From contig JAHIVG010000103.1 of the NCBI GenBank assembly GCA_018816705.1, positions 1 to 60,952 on the forward strand: 60,952 nt of DNA, given 5' to 3'. The position numbers were made by a program, and so were the translations under genes. Source of the DNA: Nanobdellota archaeon. Lineage in GTDB: Archaea > Nanobdellota > Nanobdellia > Woesearchaeales > JAHIVG01. This document shows positions 45,383 through 55,923 of this stretch, piece after piece; the stretch's first letter is position 1; each line of letters begins with the position of its first letter. The notes under the pieces were generated by a model. It was not told the DNA's origin, made no database searches, and saw nothing but the letters and a program-made list of their open reading frames with translations.

Positions 45383-45806
45383 TCAGGTCGCCTATCGTGA
45401 GCTGGTCAGAACTCTTCTTGGCAGATGTCTCGTGCTTCTCCTCGATCTGCTCCACCAGGGTTATGCCGAGCACGCGCTCGAACTTCCTGGCCATGGTGAG
45501 CGAGGGCTCAAAGCCGCCGGTCTCAATCTTATGTATCAAGGATTCCTTCTCGTTCAGCTTCTTGGCAAAATCCTTCTGGGTCAAGCCGAGTGATTCTCTC
45601 TTGCGCCTGATGACTTCAGCGAAATCCGGTTTCACTGCCTGGATGCGCTCCACGGACGACTTGGGAATGTCCGGAGAATCTGTCCGGATCCTGACCCTGC
45701 CGAGAACCTGGCCGTAGCCAGCACATTTCTTGCATACTGTCAGCTCAGTGCCCTCGATCTTCGCGTGCACCAACATGCTCTCCGCCCCGCACATATCACA
45801 CTGCAT
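45363..45806 (-). CDS. MBF1-type zinc-ribbon/HTH protein
   Basis: MQCDMCGAESMLVHAKIEGTELTVCKKCAGYG plus XRE-type HTH. Confidence 0.92.
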   Translation of the reverse strand: MQCDMCGAESMLVHAKIEGTELTVCKKCAGYGQVLGRVRIRTDSPDIPKSSVERIQAVKPDFAEVIRRKRESLGLTQKDFAKKLNEKESLIHKIETGGFEPSLTMARKFERVLGITLVEQIEEKHETSAKKSSDQLTIGDLIKIRKG

Positions 45807-45841
45807 GTTACTGGAGAATAGACGAACGTATAAATATTTTT

Positions 45842-46666
45842 CTACAGTTTGACGCAGAATTTCTTCACAAAGTGGTCGGGATGGTAGCTTAGCTTGGCTT
45901 TCCTGAGGCCTTCGAGGCCGAGGTCCTGCTCCCGGTTGATCCATCTATAGCTGCTTAGCTTCTCGGCCATGGCCTTGTTGATGAATTGGTACAGACCCCT
46001 GTAAGAGCCGTTGGCCTTCTCGAAGTGTATCACGAACGTGGACTCGTTCAGAGGCTCTCCGAGAGTAAATGCTTCCACCTTTCCGTTGATTTTTATTGCC
46101 ATGCCCATGATTGGCAGCTCTGACACGTGTTTGAAGGTCTCCCTTATCGCCTGGTCCTCGCCAAGGAGTGTACCTGACGAGCAGTCCCTAAGATTGCACC
46201 AGGCCTCCTGGAGTGCGAGACATTCTTTCACTATCTCAGGCGTGCATTCGGCGAACTCCGGGCTGTGCTTAAAGGCGCTCTTAATGAAGTTCCTCTTCTC
46301 CATGTATTTTGTTCCTGGGAGGTCTGCCAGGTCAATCTGGTTGTATACATAGTCCCAGTTCTGCCTCTCCTCGATCACGTTAAGGCCCTTGGCCCTCTTC
46401 GCAAGCTCTTCTGGCACTCTTGAGAGTGGGGCTTCCTGTGCGAGCTCCTTCAGCAAGGATTCGGTGCTCGGCCCCACCGGGGCAAAGAAATATGGTTCGT
46501 CGATGTCGGCCTTGATAATAAGATGTTCCTGCCTCTCCTCGAACACAATAGGCCTGGTCTTCTGCCAGGTGAAGAGGTTGGTGAAGGTAAGCTCAGATAT
46601 CTCTGGCGGAAAGCGCTTGAAATAGCGATCAAAAAGCTCTCTGTCTTCAAGAGTCAAAGATCTCAT
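45842..46666 (-). CDS. DUF2156-like (phosphatidylglycerol lysyltransferase C-domain-like) protein
   Basis: LTFTNLFTWQ, FTLGEPLNESTFVIHFEKANGSYRGLYQFINKAMAE. Confidence 0.85.
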   Translation of the reverse strand: MRSLTLEDRELFDRYFKRFPPEISELTFTNLFTWQKTRPIVFEERQEHLIIKADIDEPYFFAPVGPSTESLLKELAQEAPLSRVPEELAKRAKGLNVIEERQNWDYVYNQIDLADLPGTKYMEKRNFIKSAFKHSPEFAECTPEIVKECLALQEAWCNLRDCSSGTLLGEDQAIRETFKHVSELPIMGMAIKINGKVEAFTLGEPLNESTFVIHFEKANGSYRGLYQFINKAMAEKLSSYRWINREQDLGLEGLRKAKLSYHPDHFVKKFCVKL

Positions 46667-46672
46667 CAGGTT

Positions 46673-47836
46673 TTAGACGGTCTTTGATTCTTTCTTCAGC
46701 GTCTCTGCCAGGTCTGTCTTCTCCCAGGTGAACTCCGGCTCTTCCCTACCGAAATGACCGTATGCTGCCGTCTTCCTGAATATCGGTCGCTTGAGCTTGA
46801 GATGTGTGATGATCTCAGCCGGCTTCAGAGGGAAATGCTTCATGACCATCTTGCTGATCCTCTCTTCGGGGATGGTGTTCGTGCCGAAGCAGTCCACTGT
46901 CACCGAAGTCGGCTTGGCAACGCCGATAGCATAGCTTACTGCGACCTCGCATCTTTCCGCAAGGCCTGCTGCTACTATGTTCTTGGCCACGTAACGGGCC
47001 ATGTACGCGCCGGAGCGGTCCACCTTGGACGGATCCTTGCCTGAGAAGGCTCCTCCGCCGTGCCTGCCCACGCCGCCATAAGTATCCACGATTATCTTCC
47101 TTCCGGTCACTCCGGTGTCCCCTTCAGGACCGCCGATGACGAAACGACCGGTTGCGTTGATGTGCAGTTTTGTGTCGGAGTCGAGCAAGCTGCCGAGAAC
47201 AGGCTTGATGACCTCCTTGATGATGTCAGCCTTCATCTTCTCGGTCTCGACCGAGTCCCTGTGCTGGTTCGCTATCACTACCGCGTCCACGCGCTTGGGC
47301 TTGCCATCAATGTATTCCACGGTAACTTGCGACTTGCCGTCCGGGCCGAGGTATGGCAGGATCCTCTTTTTCCTCACCTCTGCGAGGCGCCTTGTGAGCT
47401 TATGGGCCAGCATGATGGGCAATGGCATGAGCTCGGGCGTCTCGTTACATGCGTAGCCGTACATCATACCCTGGTCGCCTGCGCCCTGCTCCTTCTTCTC
47501 GTCCTCGTCGACGCCCTGGGCTATGTCCTCGCTCTGCTTGTGTATGGAGACAAGGACGCCCGCATCTTCGCAGTCGATGCCGAAGGAAGGGTCTGTGTAG
47601 CCGATGTCTTTCAATGTCGCCCGTACGATTTCCTGTACAGAGACGAAGCCCTTTGTGGTCACTTCGCCCGCGCATATGACGAGCCCTGTCGTTGTAAGGC
47701 ACTCCACAGCCACCCTGGAATCAGGGTCCTGGGAGATCAGGTTGTCGAGAATCGAGTCTGAGATTATGTCGCATATCTTGTCCGGGTGCCCTTCTGTAAC
47801 GCTTTCCGATGTAACGAATGTCTTCATGGCTATCAC
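46673..47836 (-). CDS. metK: S-adenosylmethionine synthetase, bacterial MetK type
   Basis: [45 protein letters not shown]. Confidence 0.96.
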   Translation of the reverse strand: MIAMKTFVTSESVTEGHPDKICDIISDSILDNLISQDPDSRVAVECLTTTGLVICAGEVTTKGFVSVQEIVRATLKDIGYTDPSFGIDCEDAGVLVSIHKQSEDIAQGVDEDEKKEQGAGDQGMMYGYACNETPELMPLPIMLAHKLTRRLAEVRKKRILPYLGPDGKSQVTVEYIDGKPKRVDAVVIANQHRDSVETEKMKADIIKEVIKPVLGSLLDSDTKLHINATGRFVIGGPEGDTGVTGRKIIVDTYGGVGRHGGGAFSGKDPSKVDRSGAYMARYVAKNIVAAGLAERCEVAVSYAIGVAKPTSVTVDCFGTNTIPEERISKMVMKHFPLKPAEIITHLKLKRPIFRKTAAYGHFGREEPEFTWEKTDLAETLKKESKTV

Positions 47837-47932
47837 CTTCTATTTGAGAATGAATGAAAGGAAACGCGCATGGTTTATAAAGATTTCTGAATGGTTTTTA
47901 TAGTCACAATGAGTGAAGGGTCAAGTGAACAC

Positions 47933-48970
47933 TCAACTGAACACCTTACCTTCCCTGAAATAGCTGACCAGGAACTCACCTACAACCCTGTTCCCCTCCC
48001 TGTTCCAATGCCTGTCACCGGTAATCTGGACCTGGACTCCCTCTGCCTCCCTGAGCTTCAGAATGTCATCGACCCTTCCGATAAAAGTTATGTTCGTCAG
48101 CCCACAGAGCCTTTCCTCATGCTGTGTGAGTTTCTCGTCCACGCCGAACATGTAGAACGGCCTATCTTCCGCTTGCCTTTTTGCGGCCGCCAATATCCTG
48201 TACGTGGTCTGGAAGGCCTCGTCGAATTGGTTGTCAAAGATCTCTGCCTCTGTAAAGTCCTTGTCCCAGAAATTTTTCCCATACACTTTATGATAAAAAA
48301 CATCGTCCCTAGCCGCGATCGACCGCCTAACCCTGTCATGCAGGCCTAATGCGATATCCATGGTCCTCGAGCGGCTTCTCAGCCAGCCCAAGGGGGCAGG
48401 AAAGCGGTAGACGATGGACTGGCCTTCGAGGAAAGGCCTGAAAGAGAGGCTGTTGAGGGGGTACTCCCTCCTGTCGAACTCAAACACGTTGTTGATGAAA
48501 TCGTTGAAATAGAACTGCCAGATAATCACGTCTGGGTCGATGATGTCCAGGTAGTCCTTGTAGACCATGTATTCCTGCAATGTGCCATAGCCTCCTGCGC
48601 CGAAAACGAAAAGCTCGACATCGAAGGCGTCCTCAAGATAGGCATAGTACTCCTCGCCGTTGTTGACAAATGACATCTCTGTGAAAGAGTCCCCCATGAT
48701 GAACACTTTTGTTTTATTTGTGTCCGGGTCCCCCCAGCGCTTGAAACCGTGGTAGGAATACGTAACATTAACCGAGCGGAAATGGCCATCGGTGTCCTGC
48801 CTCGAGATAGTCACAGTCTGGTTTATGGGCGGATACCACCCATATCTGTGGATGGGCTCTCTCGGCACGGCCAGCCTCAATACCGCTTCCATCATAGAAA
48901 AGCAGATCAAGGATACTGCAATCAATAGCAGCAGTTCTTTCCTTCGCCGCAACAATATAGGAGCACGCAT
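47933..48970 (-). CDS. Membrane-anchored SGNH/GDSL hydrolase-like protein
   Basis: VFIMGDSFTEMSFV; N-terminal TM. Confidence 0.75.
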   Translation of the reverse strand: MRAPILLRRRKELLLLIAVSLICFSMMEAVLRLAVPREPIHRYGWYPPINQTVTISRQDTDGHFRSVNVTYSYHGFKRWGDPDTNKTKVFIMGDSFTEMSFVNNGEEYYAYLEDAFDVELFVFGAGGYGTLQEYMVYKDYLDIIDPDVIIWQFYFNDFINNVFEFDRREYPLNSLSFRPFLEGQSIVYRFPAPLGWLRSRSRTMDIALGLHDRVRRSIAARDDVFYHKVYGKNFWDKDFTEAEIFDNQFDEAFQTTYRILAAAKRQAEDRPFYMFGVDEKLTQHEERLCGLTNITFIGRVDDILKLREAEGVQVQITGDRHWNREGNRVVGEFLVSYFREGKVFS

Positions 48971-48982
48971 ACTGCCTGCCCC

Positions 48983-50239
48983 TCACTCATTCTTCTTCCA
49001 GATGTTGCGCTGGTGCTGGCGGAAGACCTCCGGCAGGGAGATGATGTAAATCATCATGATGAACAGCCAGAAGAGCGGGAGGAAGAAGAAAGGTATTATG
49101 TGGTAGAGGTCTATACGCCTGTCGAGCCGGAAGATGGCATAGATGTACATAGGGTATGAGAGCAGAGCTGCCACAAGGCCGGCTGCCGAGACGAATGTGA
49201 GCGGGACCTGGCCAGCCAATATCTGCCCCACCCAACTGACGACGCCCACCATGGAGAACCAGCCCAGCAGGAACTTCACCACCGCGAAGCTGAAATAGAC
49301 CCCCTGAGATGCATAATATGTAAAATAGCCCGAGACGACCTGGTAGACCGTGAAGGCACCCATGATGACTGCCTGGATGTATGCGAACACGAAAAGGGGA
49401 AGGGTGTAGACGTCGATGAACTTCCTCGTCATCCCCAGATGGCGCTTGAATATGTTTATCATGCCGCGCGCGAACCTCGTGCGCTGCCTCCAGATGCCCT
49501 TGGGATCGTGAGGCATATTGGTCTCGGTTATCGCCTTCTCGGCGAAGCCGATGCGGTAGCCCTTCCTTATCAGCCTGATCGTCACGTCGATGTCCTCTGA
49601 GAAGCCCTCTGTGCTGAAGCCTCCTGCCTCCAGCAATTCCGTTTTCCTATAGACGCTAAGCGGGCCTGGTGTGACGATGTTCGCGTTCACTTTTGAGAAA
49701 AGCAGGCGTATGATCGAGTTATACAGCTGTTCGAGGTGGTACCACATGCAGATATGGCTCTTGCGGTTCCTGACCTTCACCACGCATGACGAGCCTATGA
49801 CCCCTTTTCTCGACACCTCTTTGGCCATCTCCTTGATCGAGTCCTTATGTATGTAGCTGTCTCCGTCGACCACGGCGATCAGCTGCCCCTTTGCCAGCTT
49901 CAGGGCATTGTTGAGGGATGCTGCCTTGCCGCTGTGCTCCTGAGTAATCAGCATGACACCCCTCTTCATGTAAGGCTGCACAATCTTCGACGTGCTGTCG
50001 GTGCTGCCGTCGTCCACCACTATGACCTGCTTCTTCCCCTTGAACTGGGCTGCCAGGACGTGGTCAAGGGTCTTGGAGATGAACCTCTCCTCGTTGTGCG
50101 CGGGGATTATGACTGTGATGCTCTCGAACCTCTTCTCGACAGGGGGCTTGCGCAGCCTTATGAAGAACAGGATGTAATAGGAGAGCACTACCAAGAGAAA
50201 TATCACTGTGATCATCGAAGAGATGTGCTCAAGAAGCAT
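48983..50239 (-). CDS. Membrane glycosyltransferase family 2
   Basis: ESITVIIPAHNEERFI, VVDDGSTD, QRTRFARG. Confidence 0.9.
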   Translation of the reverse strand: MLLEHISSMITVIFLLVVLSYYILFFIRLRKPPVEKRFESITVIIPAHNEERFISKTLDHVLAAQFKGKKQVIVVDDGSTDSTSKIVQPYMKRGVMLITQEHSGKAASLNNALKLAKGQLIAVVDGDSYIHKDSIKEMAKEVSRKGVIGSSCVVKVRNRKSHICMWYHLEQLYNSIIRLLFSKVNANIVTPGPLSVYRKTELLEAGGFSTEGFSEDIDVTIRLIRKGYRIGFAEKAITETNMPHDPKGIWRQRTRFARGMINIFKRHLGMTRKFIDVYTLPLFVFAYIQAVIMGAFTVYQVVSGYFTYYASQGVYFSFAVVKFLLGWFSMVGVVSWVGQILAGQVPLTFVSAAGLVAALLSYPMYIYAIFRLDRRIDLYHIIPFFFLPLFWLFIMMIYIISLPEVFRQHQRNIWKKNE

Positions 50240-51476
50240 TTTTCAATATCTGCGTGTTGGCTGCCTTGGGCGTGCAGTACCAGTGCAGCTTCTTGTTGAA
50301 TATCGCCCGGGTGAAGGCAAAGGTGTTCCATATCGCCAATAGCAGACCCATGGAGAATGCCGCCAGGATGTAATGGGGCAGCTCCCTGATGCGACCCCTC
50401 TTGTACAGCGTGATGAAACCCATGAAGATGAAACCGCCTGTCACCAGGAACCTGACGGATACGCTGAACAGGTCGTTTATCATGAACAGGCTCGGATCGC
50501 CCAAGAACCAGCCGAGCAGGCCGAAGAAGGTCATCAGCAGCACCAACGGCGCGATGACATTGCCGACGGTGATGAAGGTTATCATGAGACGCTGCCATAT
50601 GGTGAGGCCTGATTTGAACAGTATCGAGGAAGCGTTGTCGAAGAAGACACGCGCGTTGCCGTAGCACCAGCGCATCTGTTGCTTGATGAATGATTCGAAT
50701 GTGTCAGGCACCTCGCTCATGTGCTCCAGCTCGAGGTAGACAGTCTTATAGCCCTTGACAAGCATCCTTACGGTGAGGTCAGAGTCCTCTGTGATGCTGT
50801 CCAGGTTCCATCCGCCGACCTCGTCGAAGATGGATCTTCTGAAGGCGCCGCCCGTGCCGCAGAAGAACACGCAGTTTATCCTGTTGTTGATCGGCATCAT
50901 GATAGAATGGTAGGACATCAGAACATAGGCTGCGAATCTCGTTATCAGATTGGTCTTATGGTTGTAGAAGCCCTGCCGGGTCTGAACAACAGCGACCTTC
51001 GGGTCTGAGAACGGCCCCACCACCTCCTTCAGATAATCCTTGTGGGGTATCCAATCAGCGTCGAATATGGCGATTATCTCACCCAGGGTTTGCTTCATGG
51101 CTTTCTTCAACGCTCCGGGCTTGAAGCCATCCCTGTTCTCCCTGTGGACGAACTTGACAAACTTGCCGTCAGCCAACGCATTCAGCCTCTCTTGGGTCTC
51201 CCTGCTCGTGCTGTCGTCGACAATTATAATCTCGTAGCGGTCCTTCGGATAGTCCATCTGCATGCATCGCCTCACGCACCTGAGTGCAATGGGGTCGTTG
51301 AAGGTGGGAATCTGTATCGAGACGAAAGGGAAACGGGTCGTGGTGGGTCTCGGCGCGGGCTCCTTCTTGTCAATGAAGAGATTTATGAGCGACAGGGTGA
51401 GGAACATGACAGAGAACAGTATAATAGGGAACAGCGTGAGGTTATACACGAACAGCGCGATCTCCTGTGGGGTCAT
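50229..51476 (-). CDS. Membrane glycosyltransferase family 2
   Basis: PFVSIQIPTFNDPIAL, IFDADWIP, QQMRWCYG; start at MTPQEIALF preferred. Confidence 0.9.
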   Translation of the reverse strand: MTPQEIALFVYNLTLFPIILFSVMFLTLSLINLFIDKKEPAPRPTTTRFPFVSIQIPTFNDPIALRCVRRCMQMDYPKDRYEIIIVDDSTSRETQERLNALADGKFVKFVHRENRDGFKPGALKKAMKQTLGEIIAIFDADWIPHKDYLKEVVGPFSDPKVAVVQTRQGFYNHKTNLITRFAAYVLMSYHSIMMPINNRINCVFFCGTGGAFRRSIFDEVGGWNLDSITEDSDLTVRMLVKGYKTVYLELEHMSEVPDTFESFIKQQMRWCYGNARVFFDNASSILFKSGLTIWQRLMITFITVGNVIAPLVLLMTFFGLLGWFLGDPSLFMINDLFSVSVRFLVTGGFIFMGFITLYKRGRIRELPHYILAAFSMGLLLAIWNTFAFTRAIFNKKLHWYCTPKAANTQILKNAS

Positions 51477-52186
51477 ACACCTATCTCCAACTTTTTTGTC
51501 AGGATCTCCCTTCGCAGCCGGCTGTACGATGCACCGTCGAGCACCGTGTTGCCCCTTCCATGGATGCCCACATAAAACCTGGGCTCCACGCCGACCATGC
51601 CGAAGCTCTCCACCTCTGACACGTCCTGCAGCACCTCGGGGAAGTTGCCCTTCTGGAGGCACCTGCCGAAGGTCTCCTCGGATATGCCATGTGCATCCAA
51701 GAGGCTGTCCAGCTGCCCTGGATCATCAGTCCTGAAAAGGTCAAGCAAGAAGCCATAATAGACCTCTTTTCTGACCCTTGCGACGCACGATAGGGAGTTC
51801 GCATATTTAAGGTTATCATTTTCAGCCAGCAGATCCTGCCTGGACACGTGGCTCTTCTGGTAAAACCTGACCACACCAGACTGGATGAACTCCTCGTCCA
51901 ACAGCGGGAACATCTCCTGCATGAAACTCCTTGAGGACCCTGACGTAGGATCCAGGTAAGCTATCACCGTGACCTGGGCATCCTTGTCGCCATACCAAGG
52001 CCTGCCGGCTATGTCCGGCCTTGAGGAAAGATAGAGGTCATAGAGGCCTGAAAAGTCTGCCTCATCCATCTTGGTGCTCAGGATGGGCTTGCGTTCGAAC
52101 TCCCGGGAATACGAGACGACCAGGAACACCGCCAGATAGAGGATCAGGCATGTAGTGATCAAGGCTATCGTGGTCTTGGGATTCAT
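51473..52186 (-). CDS. DsbA/thioredoxin-fold membrane-anchored protein
   Basis: Thioredoxin-like layout (AQVTVIAYLDPTSGSSRSFMQEMFPLLDEEF). Confidence 0.65.
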   Translation of the reverse strand: MNPKTTIALITTCLILYLAVFLVVSYSREFERKPILSTKMDEADFSGLYDLYLSSRPDIAGRPWYGDKDAQVTVIAYLDPTSGSSRSFMQEMFPLLDEEFIQSGVVRFYQKSHVSRQDLLAENDNLKYANSLSCVARVRKEVYYGFLLDLFRTDDPGQLDSLLDAHGISEETFGRCLQKGNFPEVLQDVSEVESFGMVGVEPRFYVGIHGRGNTVLDGASYSRLRREILTKKLEIGV

Positions 52187-52851
52187 CGCGCCAGCTCCTC
52201 TGCTTCGAAAAGGCGACCCTGATATGTCTTGTAAGGCATTATCACTGCAGGGGCCCCTGTGAGGTTGTAGTACTGCTTGAAGATCCCGAGTATGCGCTCA
52301 TCCTCGTTGAAGTCGATGGTGAACACGACGACCCCCTGCTCAAGGACCTTCAGCCTGTCGAGCTCCCTCCCCTGGGCTACGCACCTTTCACAGTCGGATG
52401 AGTAGAAATAGAGGACAGGCACGAACTCAGGGCTGCACTGGTCGTAGATGTTCTTGGCTGTTATCCATGCCCTGATGGAGAGCTGTGTGTACTGCTGCTT
52501 GAGTTCCATGTAGTCAGGCGTCAGCTCCCTGCCGCGCTCGAATTCCTCTATGCGGAAAGGCAGCCTATCCCAGAATATCCCGAGCTCCTGCATCAGCTCG
52601 CCCATGGCTATTGCAGAGAAGGCGCACCGCTCCTCCCTGTCCAGTGTCTCTATGAAGACCTGCTCGAGCTGCATGCTCTCGAGGTTGGACTCCAGGATGT
52701 CCACATAGCCCTTGAGGAAGTCGATGTCCTGCTGGGTCTCCTTCTTGATTATCCTGTTGGCATAAAGCCCAGACATCACGCCGCTCATGTATAGCAGGAA
52801 AGAGACCAGCACTATGACGATGATCATCCCTGTTCTTCTTCTCTTCTTCAT
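52183..52851 (-). CDS. Membrane-anchored thioredoxin-like protein
   Basis: PVLYFYSSDCERCVAQGRELDRLK; start MKKRRRTG preferred. Confidence 0.7.
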   Translation of the reverse strand: MKKRRRTGMIIVIVLVSFLLYMSGVMSGLYANRIIKKETQQDIDFLKGYVDILESNLESMQLEQVFIETLDREERCAFSAIAMGELMQELGIFWDRLPFRIEEFERGRELTPDYMELKQQYTQLSIRAWITAKNIYDQCSPEFVPVLYFYSSDCERCVAQGRELDRLKVLEQGVVVFTIDFNEDERILGIFKQYYNLTGAPAVIMPYKTYQGRLFEAEELAR

Positions 52852-52852
52852 T

Positions 52853-53371
52853 CTAATCACGCTGCTGGATGGAGTCCTTCCTGACACCGGTCTTCTTGTA
52901 GTGAACCAATCCGACGATGAAAAGGAAAAGGCTCCAGATGAACAATGCGGGGGTGGTGAAGGTCAGCCAGCTGAACAAGAGGTATGGGAACAAGGCGTAA
53001 AGCATCACCTTCAACAGGTCTGTGTACCTGAGCTGCCTCACGAACAGACGAAGGATGATGCTCAAGATGAAGAGAAGGAAAGTTCCGGCGAAGACATAAA
53101 AGAATATGTACGAAGTGGACCTGCTGAGAGAATAGTTGAGCATCTTCAGGTAGTCGACGTTCACTAGGAGGAATGTGTCTAGGTAGAGCGCCTTCAGGAA
53201 GGAGTATGCCATGTTGAAGAGACCTGCCGCCAATCCCACTACCAAGAGCAGCCTTAGGTAATCGGCGACTATGCTCTCCAACGGTCGCCTGTGAAGCTGG
53301 GAAAATCCCTTGTCAGGGTTCACCAACAATGAGATGCCTGTCTTTATGGCTTCCTTTATCTTCTTTAACAT
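52853..53371 (-). CDS. Yip1-like membrane protein
   Basis: Four to five TM segments; LLVNPDKGFSQLHRRPLES. Confidence 0.7.
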   Translation of the reverse strand: MLKKIKEAIKTGISLLVNPDKGFSQLHRRPLESIVADYLRLLLVVGLAAGLFNMAYSFLKALYLDTFLLVNVDYLKMLNYSLSRSTSYIFFYVFAGTFLLFILSIILRLFVRQLRYTDLLKVMLYALFPYLLFSWLTFTTPALFIWSLFLFIVGLVHYKKTGVRKDSIQQRD

Positions 53372-53398
53372 GTCAATCCCCTTGCTGTATTGGACGCC

Positions 53399-54118
53399 TT
53401 AGAATATAAAGTTATCTATTGCCGAGGCTGGAAAGCGGTAGAACCTGTCTCCGAGCACAAAGTATTCCCTGATGGCGGCCTTCGGCAGGATAGGGCCGAG
53501 GCAGCCCTGCCTGACATCCGTGCCCTCGAAGAGGGGGTTGCTGGATGGGAGGACTATCAGTTGCCTGCTGCGCCACCTTGCGCTGATGAAGCACTTATAC
53601 CTCTCCGTCCTGACGGGCGACTTCAGGTCAAGGGCGGGATGCTCGTGGCCCATGATGACCGTCTTGACCTCCTTGGGAACCCTCATCTGCTTATCTCCGT
53701 GGAGGAAAAGGAAGTCTCCCAGATGGTATGAGTCATGCAGGGCAAGGTCTTTCTTGTCAGCTATCGGCTTCAGTATGTTGTCATGGTTCCCCTGTATCAG
53801 GACCAGCTCCCGGCCCTGCTTGAGAAGGTTTATCAGCCTCGATGCCTCCCTCCACTCCTGCTCAGAGATTCCACCGAAGTCATGCTTGACATCACCTGTC
53901 ACGATCACCATCTCGGGCTTTGTGGCCTGCAATATCTGTTTGGCATCCGAGAGCAGCTGCGAGAAATGCGTCTTCGGGATGAGTATGCCCTTTGACAGCA
54001 GCGCCTGCTCATAACCAATGTGAAAATCGCTGAAGACGAGGGTCTTGCGGGGCTTGATGTAAGCTGCTGTACCGATTAGCCTGATCCCTCCCCTGATATC
54101 GATAGTTGGTGTGGCCAT
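53399..54118 (-). CDS. Metallophosphoesterase
   Basis: FSDFHIGYE, VTGDVKHDFG, IQGNHD, MGHEHP. Confidence 0.93.
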   Translation of the reverse strand: MATPTIDIRGGIRLIGTAAYIKPRKTLVFSDFHIGYEQALLSKGILIPKTHFSQLLSDAKQILQATKPEMVIVTGDVKHDFGGISEQEWREASRLINLLKQGRELVLIQGNHDNILKPIADKKDLALHDSYHLGDFLFLHGDKQMRVPKEVKTVIMGHEHPALDLKSPVRTERYKCFISARWRSRQLIVLPSSNPLFEGTDVRQGCLGPILPKAAIREYFVLGDRFYRFPASAIDNFIF

Positions 54119-54215
54119 GATACCAGAGTTAGAAATATTTGTCTTATAAAGTTTTAGGGTCAGTTGACGCCTGCCATTAGAAAACTATTTAAAGGCCGTT
54201 TTCGATTATAAGGGT

Positions 54216-54449
54216 ATGCTTTACAGGTTCAGGAAAAAGAGGGCGCTGAAAGAGGCCAAGCGGATGGAGGAAGAGATGAGGAAAGAGATTCCCATATCAG
54301 AGATAAAGCAGCTCCATGCAGAATTTCATAAGGAGGTCGTGGAGCTCTCTAAACTTGTAAGGAGACCAAAAGCTAAGAAGAAGACAAAGAAGGAAGCTGT
54401 AAAGAAGAAGGCAAGAAGCGTAAAGCCAAGAAAAAAAAGTAAGCGCTAG
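54216..54449 (+). CDS. Small Lys-rich basic protein
   Basis: 77 aa with KKTKKEAVKKKARSVKPRKKSKR tail. Confidence 0.6.
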   Translation: MLYRFRKKRALKEAKRMEEEMRKEIPISEIKQLHAEFHKEVVELSKLVRRPKAKKKTKKEAVKKKARSVKPRKKSKR

Positions 54450-55234
54450 TTCTTGAGGAAATACTTCAATGACCTTATGCCCTTGGGCTTCAATATCTCC
54501 TTGGCGATGGGCTTGGTGTCCTTGTGCTCCAGAAGGAGCTTGATGAATCTCTTCCTAGTCCTCGGAGTGAGCACTTCTGTCACGAGGGCATCAACGAGAT
54601 GCTCCGGCTTGGTCAAGGTAGATTCCTTGAGCAGGGATATCAACAGGCCCTCGAAAGCCTCCTTGCCCAGTATTCTCTTCACCTTGGACTGGCTGAACAG
54701 CTCCTTGACAAAGCTCTCACGGGTCTTCTGCTTGAGGATCTTCTGGCTGCCGCTGTGCCTGATCAACGTGGCGAGCAGCTTCGGATTCGACAGCAGGACA
54801 TACTTGATCAACTGCAAAGAACGCACGACGCTGCTCCTGTAGAACTGCTTGTCCAGCTTGTGGATCACGTCCGCGAGGATGTCCTCGAAATAATTTATCT
54901 CGATGCCTTCCAGCTCCGGCTTCTTCCTGGTCAGGCCCAGGATCAGCATACGCTTGTATGGCTCGGACTTACCCACGAACTGCTCTATCAGCTCGGTCAC
55001 CTTGGTCGTGACAGCCTTATCCTTGAACTTGGCCTCATAATCCTTCGACGAGAATGAATCCGTCTGAGTTACAGATACGGCGGTCTCTATGTGGATAGCC
55101 TCGACCAGCCTGCCGTCGGCAAGCCTTATGGCGAATATGTCGACCTCCTTGTTCCCTGAAACCTTGACGCTGTTCATGACGAAGAATCCCTTCTTGTTGA
55201 GCCACCAGTTCATGATCTCCTTCTCAGGATTCAT
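54446..55234 (-). CDS. Hypothetical protein, possible N-terminal PD-(D/E)XK-like domain
   Basis: NWWLNKKGFFVMNSVKVSGNKEVDIFAIRLADGRLVEAIHIET; start MNPEKE preferred. Confidence 0.6.
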   Translation of the reverse strand: MNPEKEIMNWWLNKKGFFVMNSVKVSGNKEVDIFAIRLADGRLVEAIHIETAVSVTQTDSFSSKDYEAKFKDKAVTTKVTELIEQFVGKSEPYKRMLILGLTRKKPELEGIEINYFEDILADVIHKLDKQFYRSSVVRSLQLIKYVLLSNPKLLATLIRHSGSQKILKQKTRESFVKELFSQSKVKRILGKEAFEGLLISLLKESTLTKPEHLVDALVTEVLTPRTRKRFIKLLLEHKDTKPIAKEILKPKGIRSLKYFLKN

Positions 55235-55923
55235 CTTCTCACCCCCACGAGCCTCTTGACGTCCTGTATGTCCTGCTGAGGGATGGAACACCCGTTCAGG
55301 CGGAGCGCCCACACAAGGGCTTCCAGCAATGTCTTATCCGGAAGCTCCTCAGCGATGTATATGTCCAGCAGGCCCATCTCATATGCGATGCTCACCAGCT
55401 CCAGGGAGCGGAACACCTTCAGGCCGCGGACAGACTCCTCGAACTCCCTCAACGCATCCTTGTCAATCCTGACCTTTGTGTGGAGCTTGCTCTGCAGGAT
55501 ATGATGCAGGCCGTTCGGGTCCTCCAAGATGAGCCTTGCAGTCCGCTCATCGATGACCACGGCTTCGGACCCGTATGTGAGGGCTGCCGCGATGCTCTCC
55601 ATCTCAGCGCCATGCAGTATATTCAGAGGGTGTCCCTTTGCAGAGAAAATCCTGTTGGACAGCTCGAGCAGTCTCGAGGTCTTGTCTTCCAATTCACCTT
55701 GCTGAGTCATCTCCAATGTGCCTGAATTTATCTCCTTGAGCACCTGCAAGGCCTCGAACTCGAATCGCCTGATCTTCAGCGGCCTGTCGACCAGCTCCTG
55801 CTTAACAGAACGGGTGATGATGAAGGAGCCATTGAACTGCTTCTTCAGCTCAGGCAGCAACCACAACAGGTTGTTCACCGCCAAGGTGATTACCGGCCCG
55901 CTGTCGAACACCAATGATTTCAT
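55231..55923 (-). CDS. PIN-domain protein
   Basis: LVFDSGPVITLAVNNLLWLL, GAEMESIAAALTYGSEAVVIDERTARLI. Confidence 0.75.
   Translation of the reverse strand: MKSLVFDSGPVITLAVNNLLWLLPELKKQFNGSFIITRSVKQELVDRPLKIRRFEFEALQVLKEINSGTLEMTQQGELEDKTSRLLELSNRIFSAKGHPLNILHGAEMESIAAALTYGSEAVVIDERTARLILEDPNGLHHILQSKLHTKVRIDKDALREFEESVRGLKVFRSLELVSIAYEMGLLDIYIAEELPDKTLLEALVWALRLNGCSIPQQDIQDVKRLVGVRR

Noticed and set aside
47060-47761. 233-aa plus-strand ORF
   Set aside because: Antisense to metK with no recognisable domain
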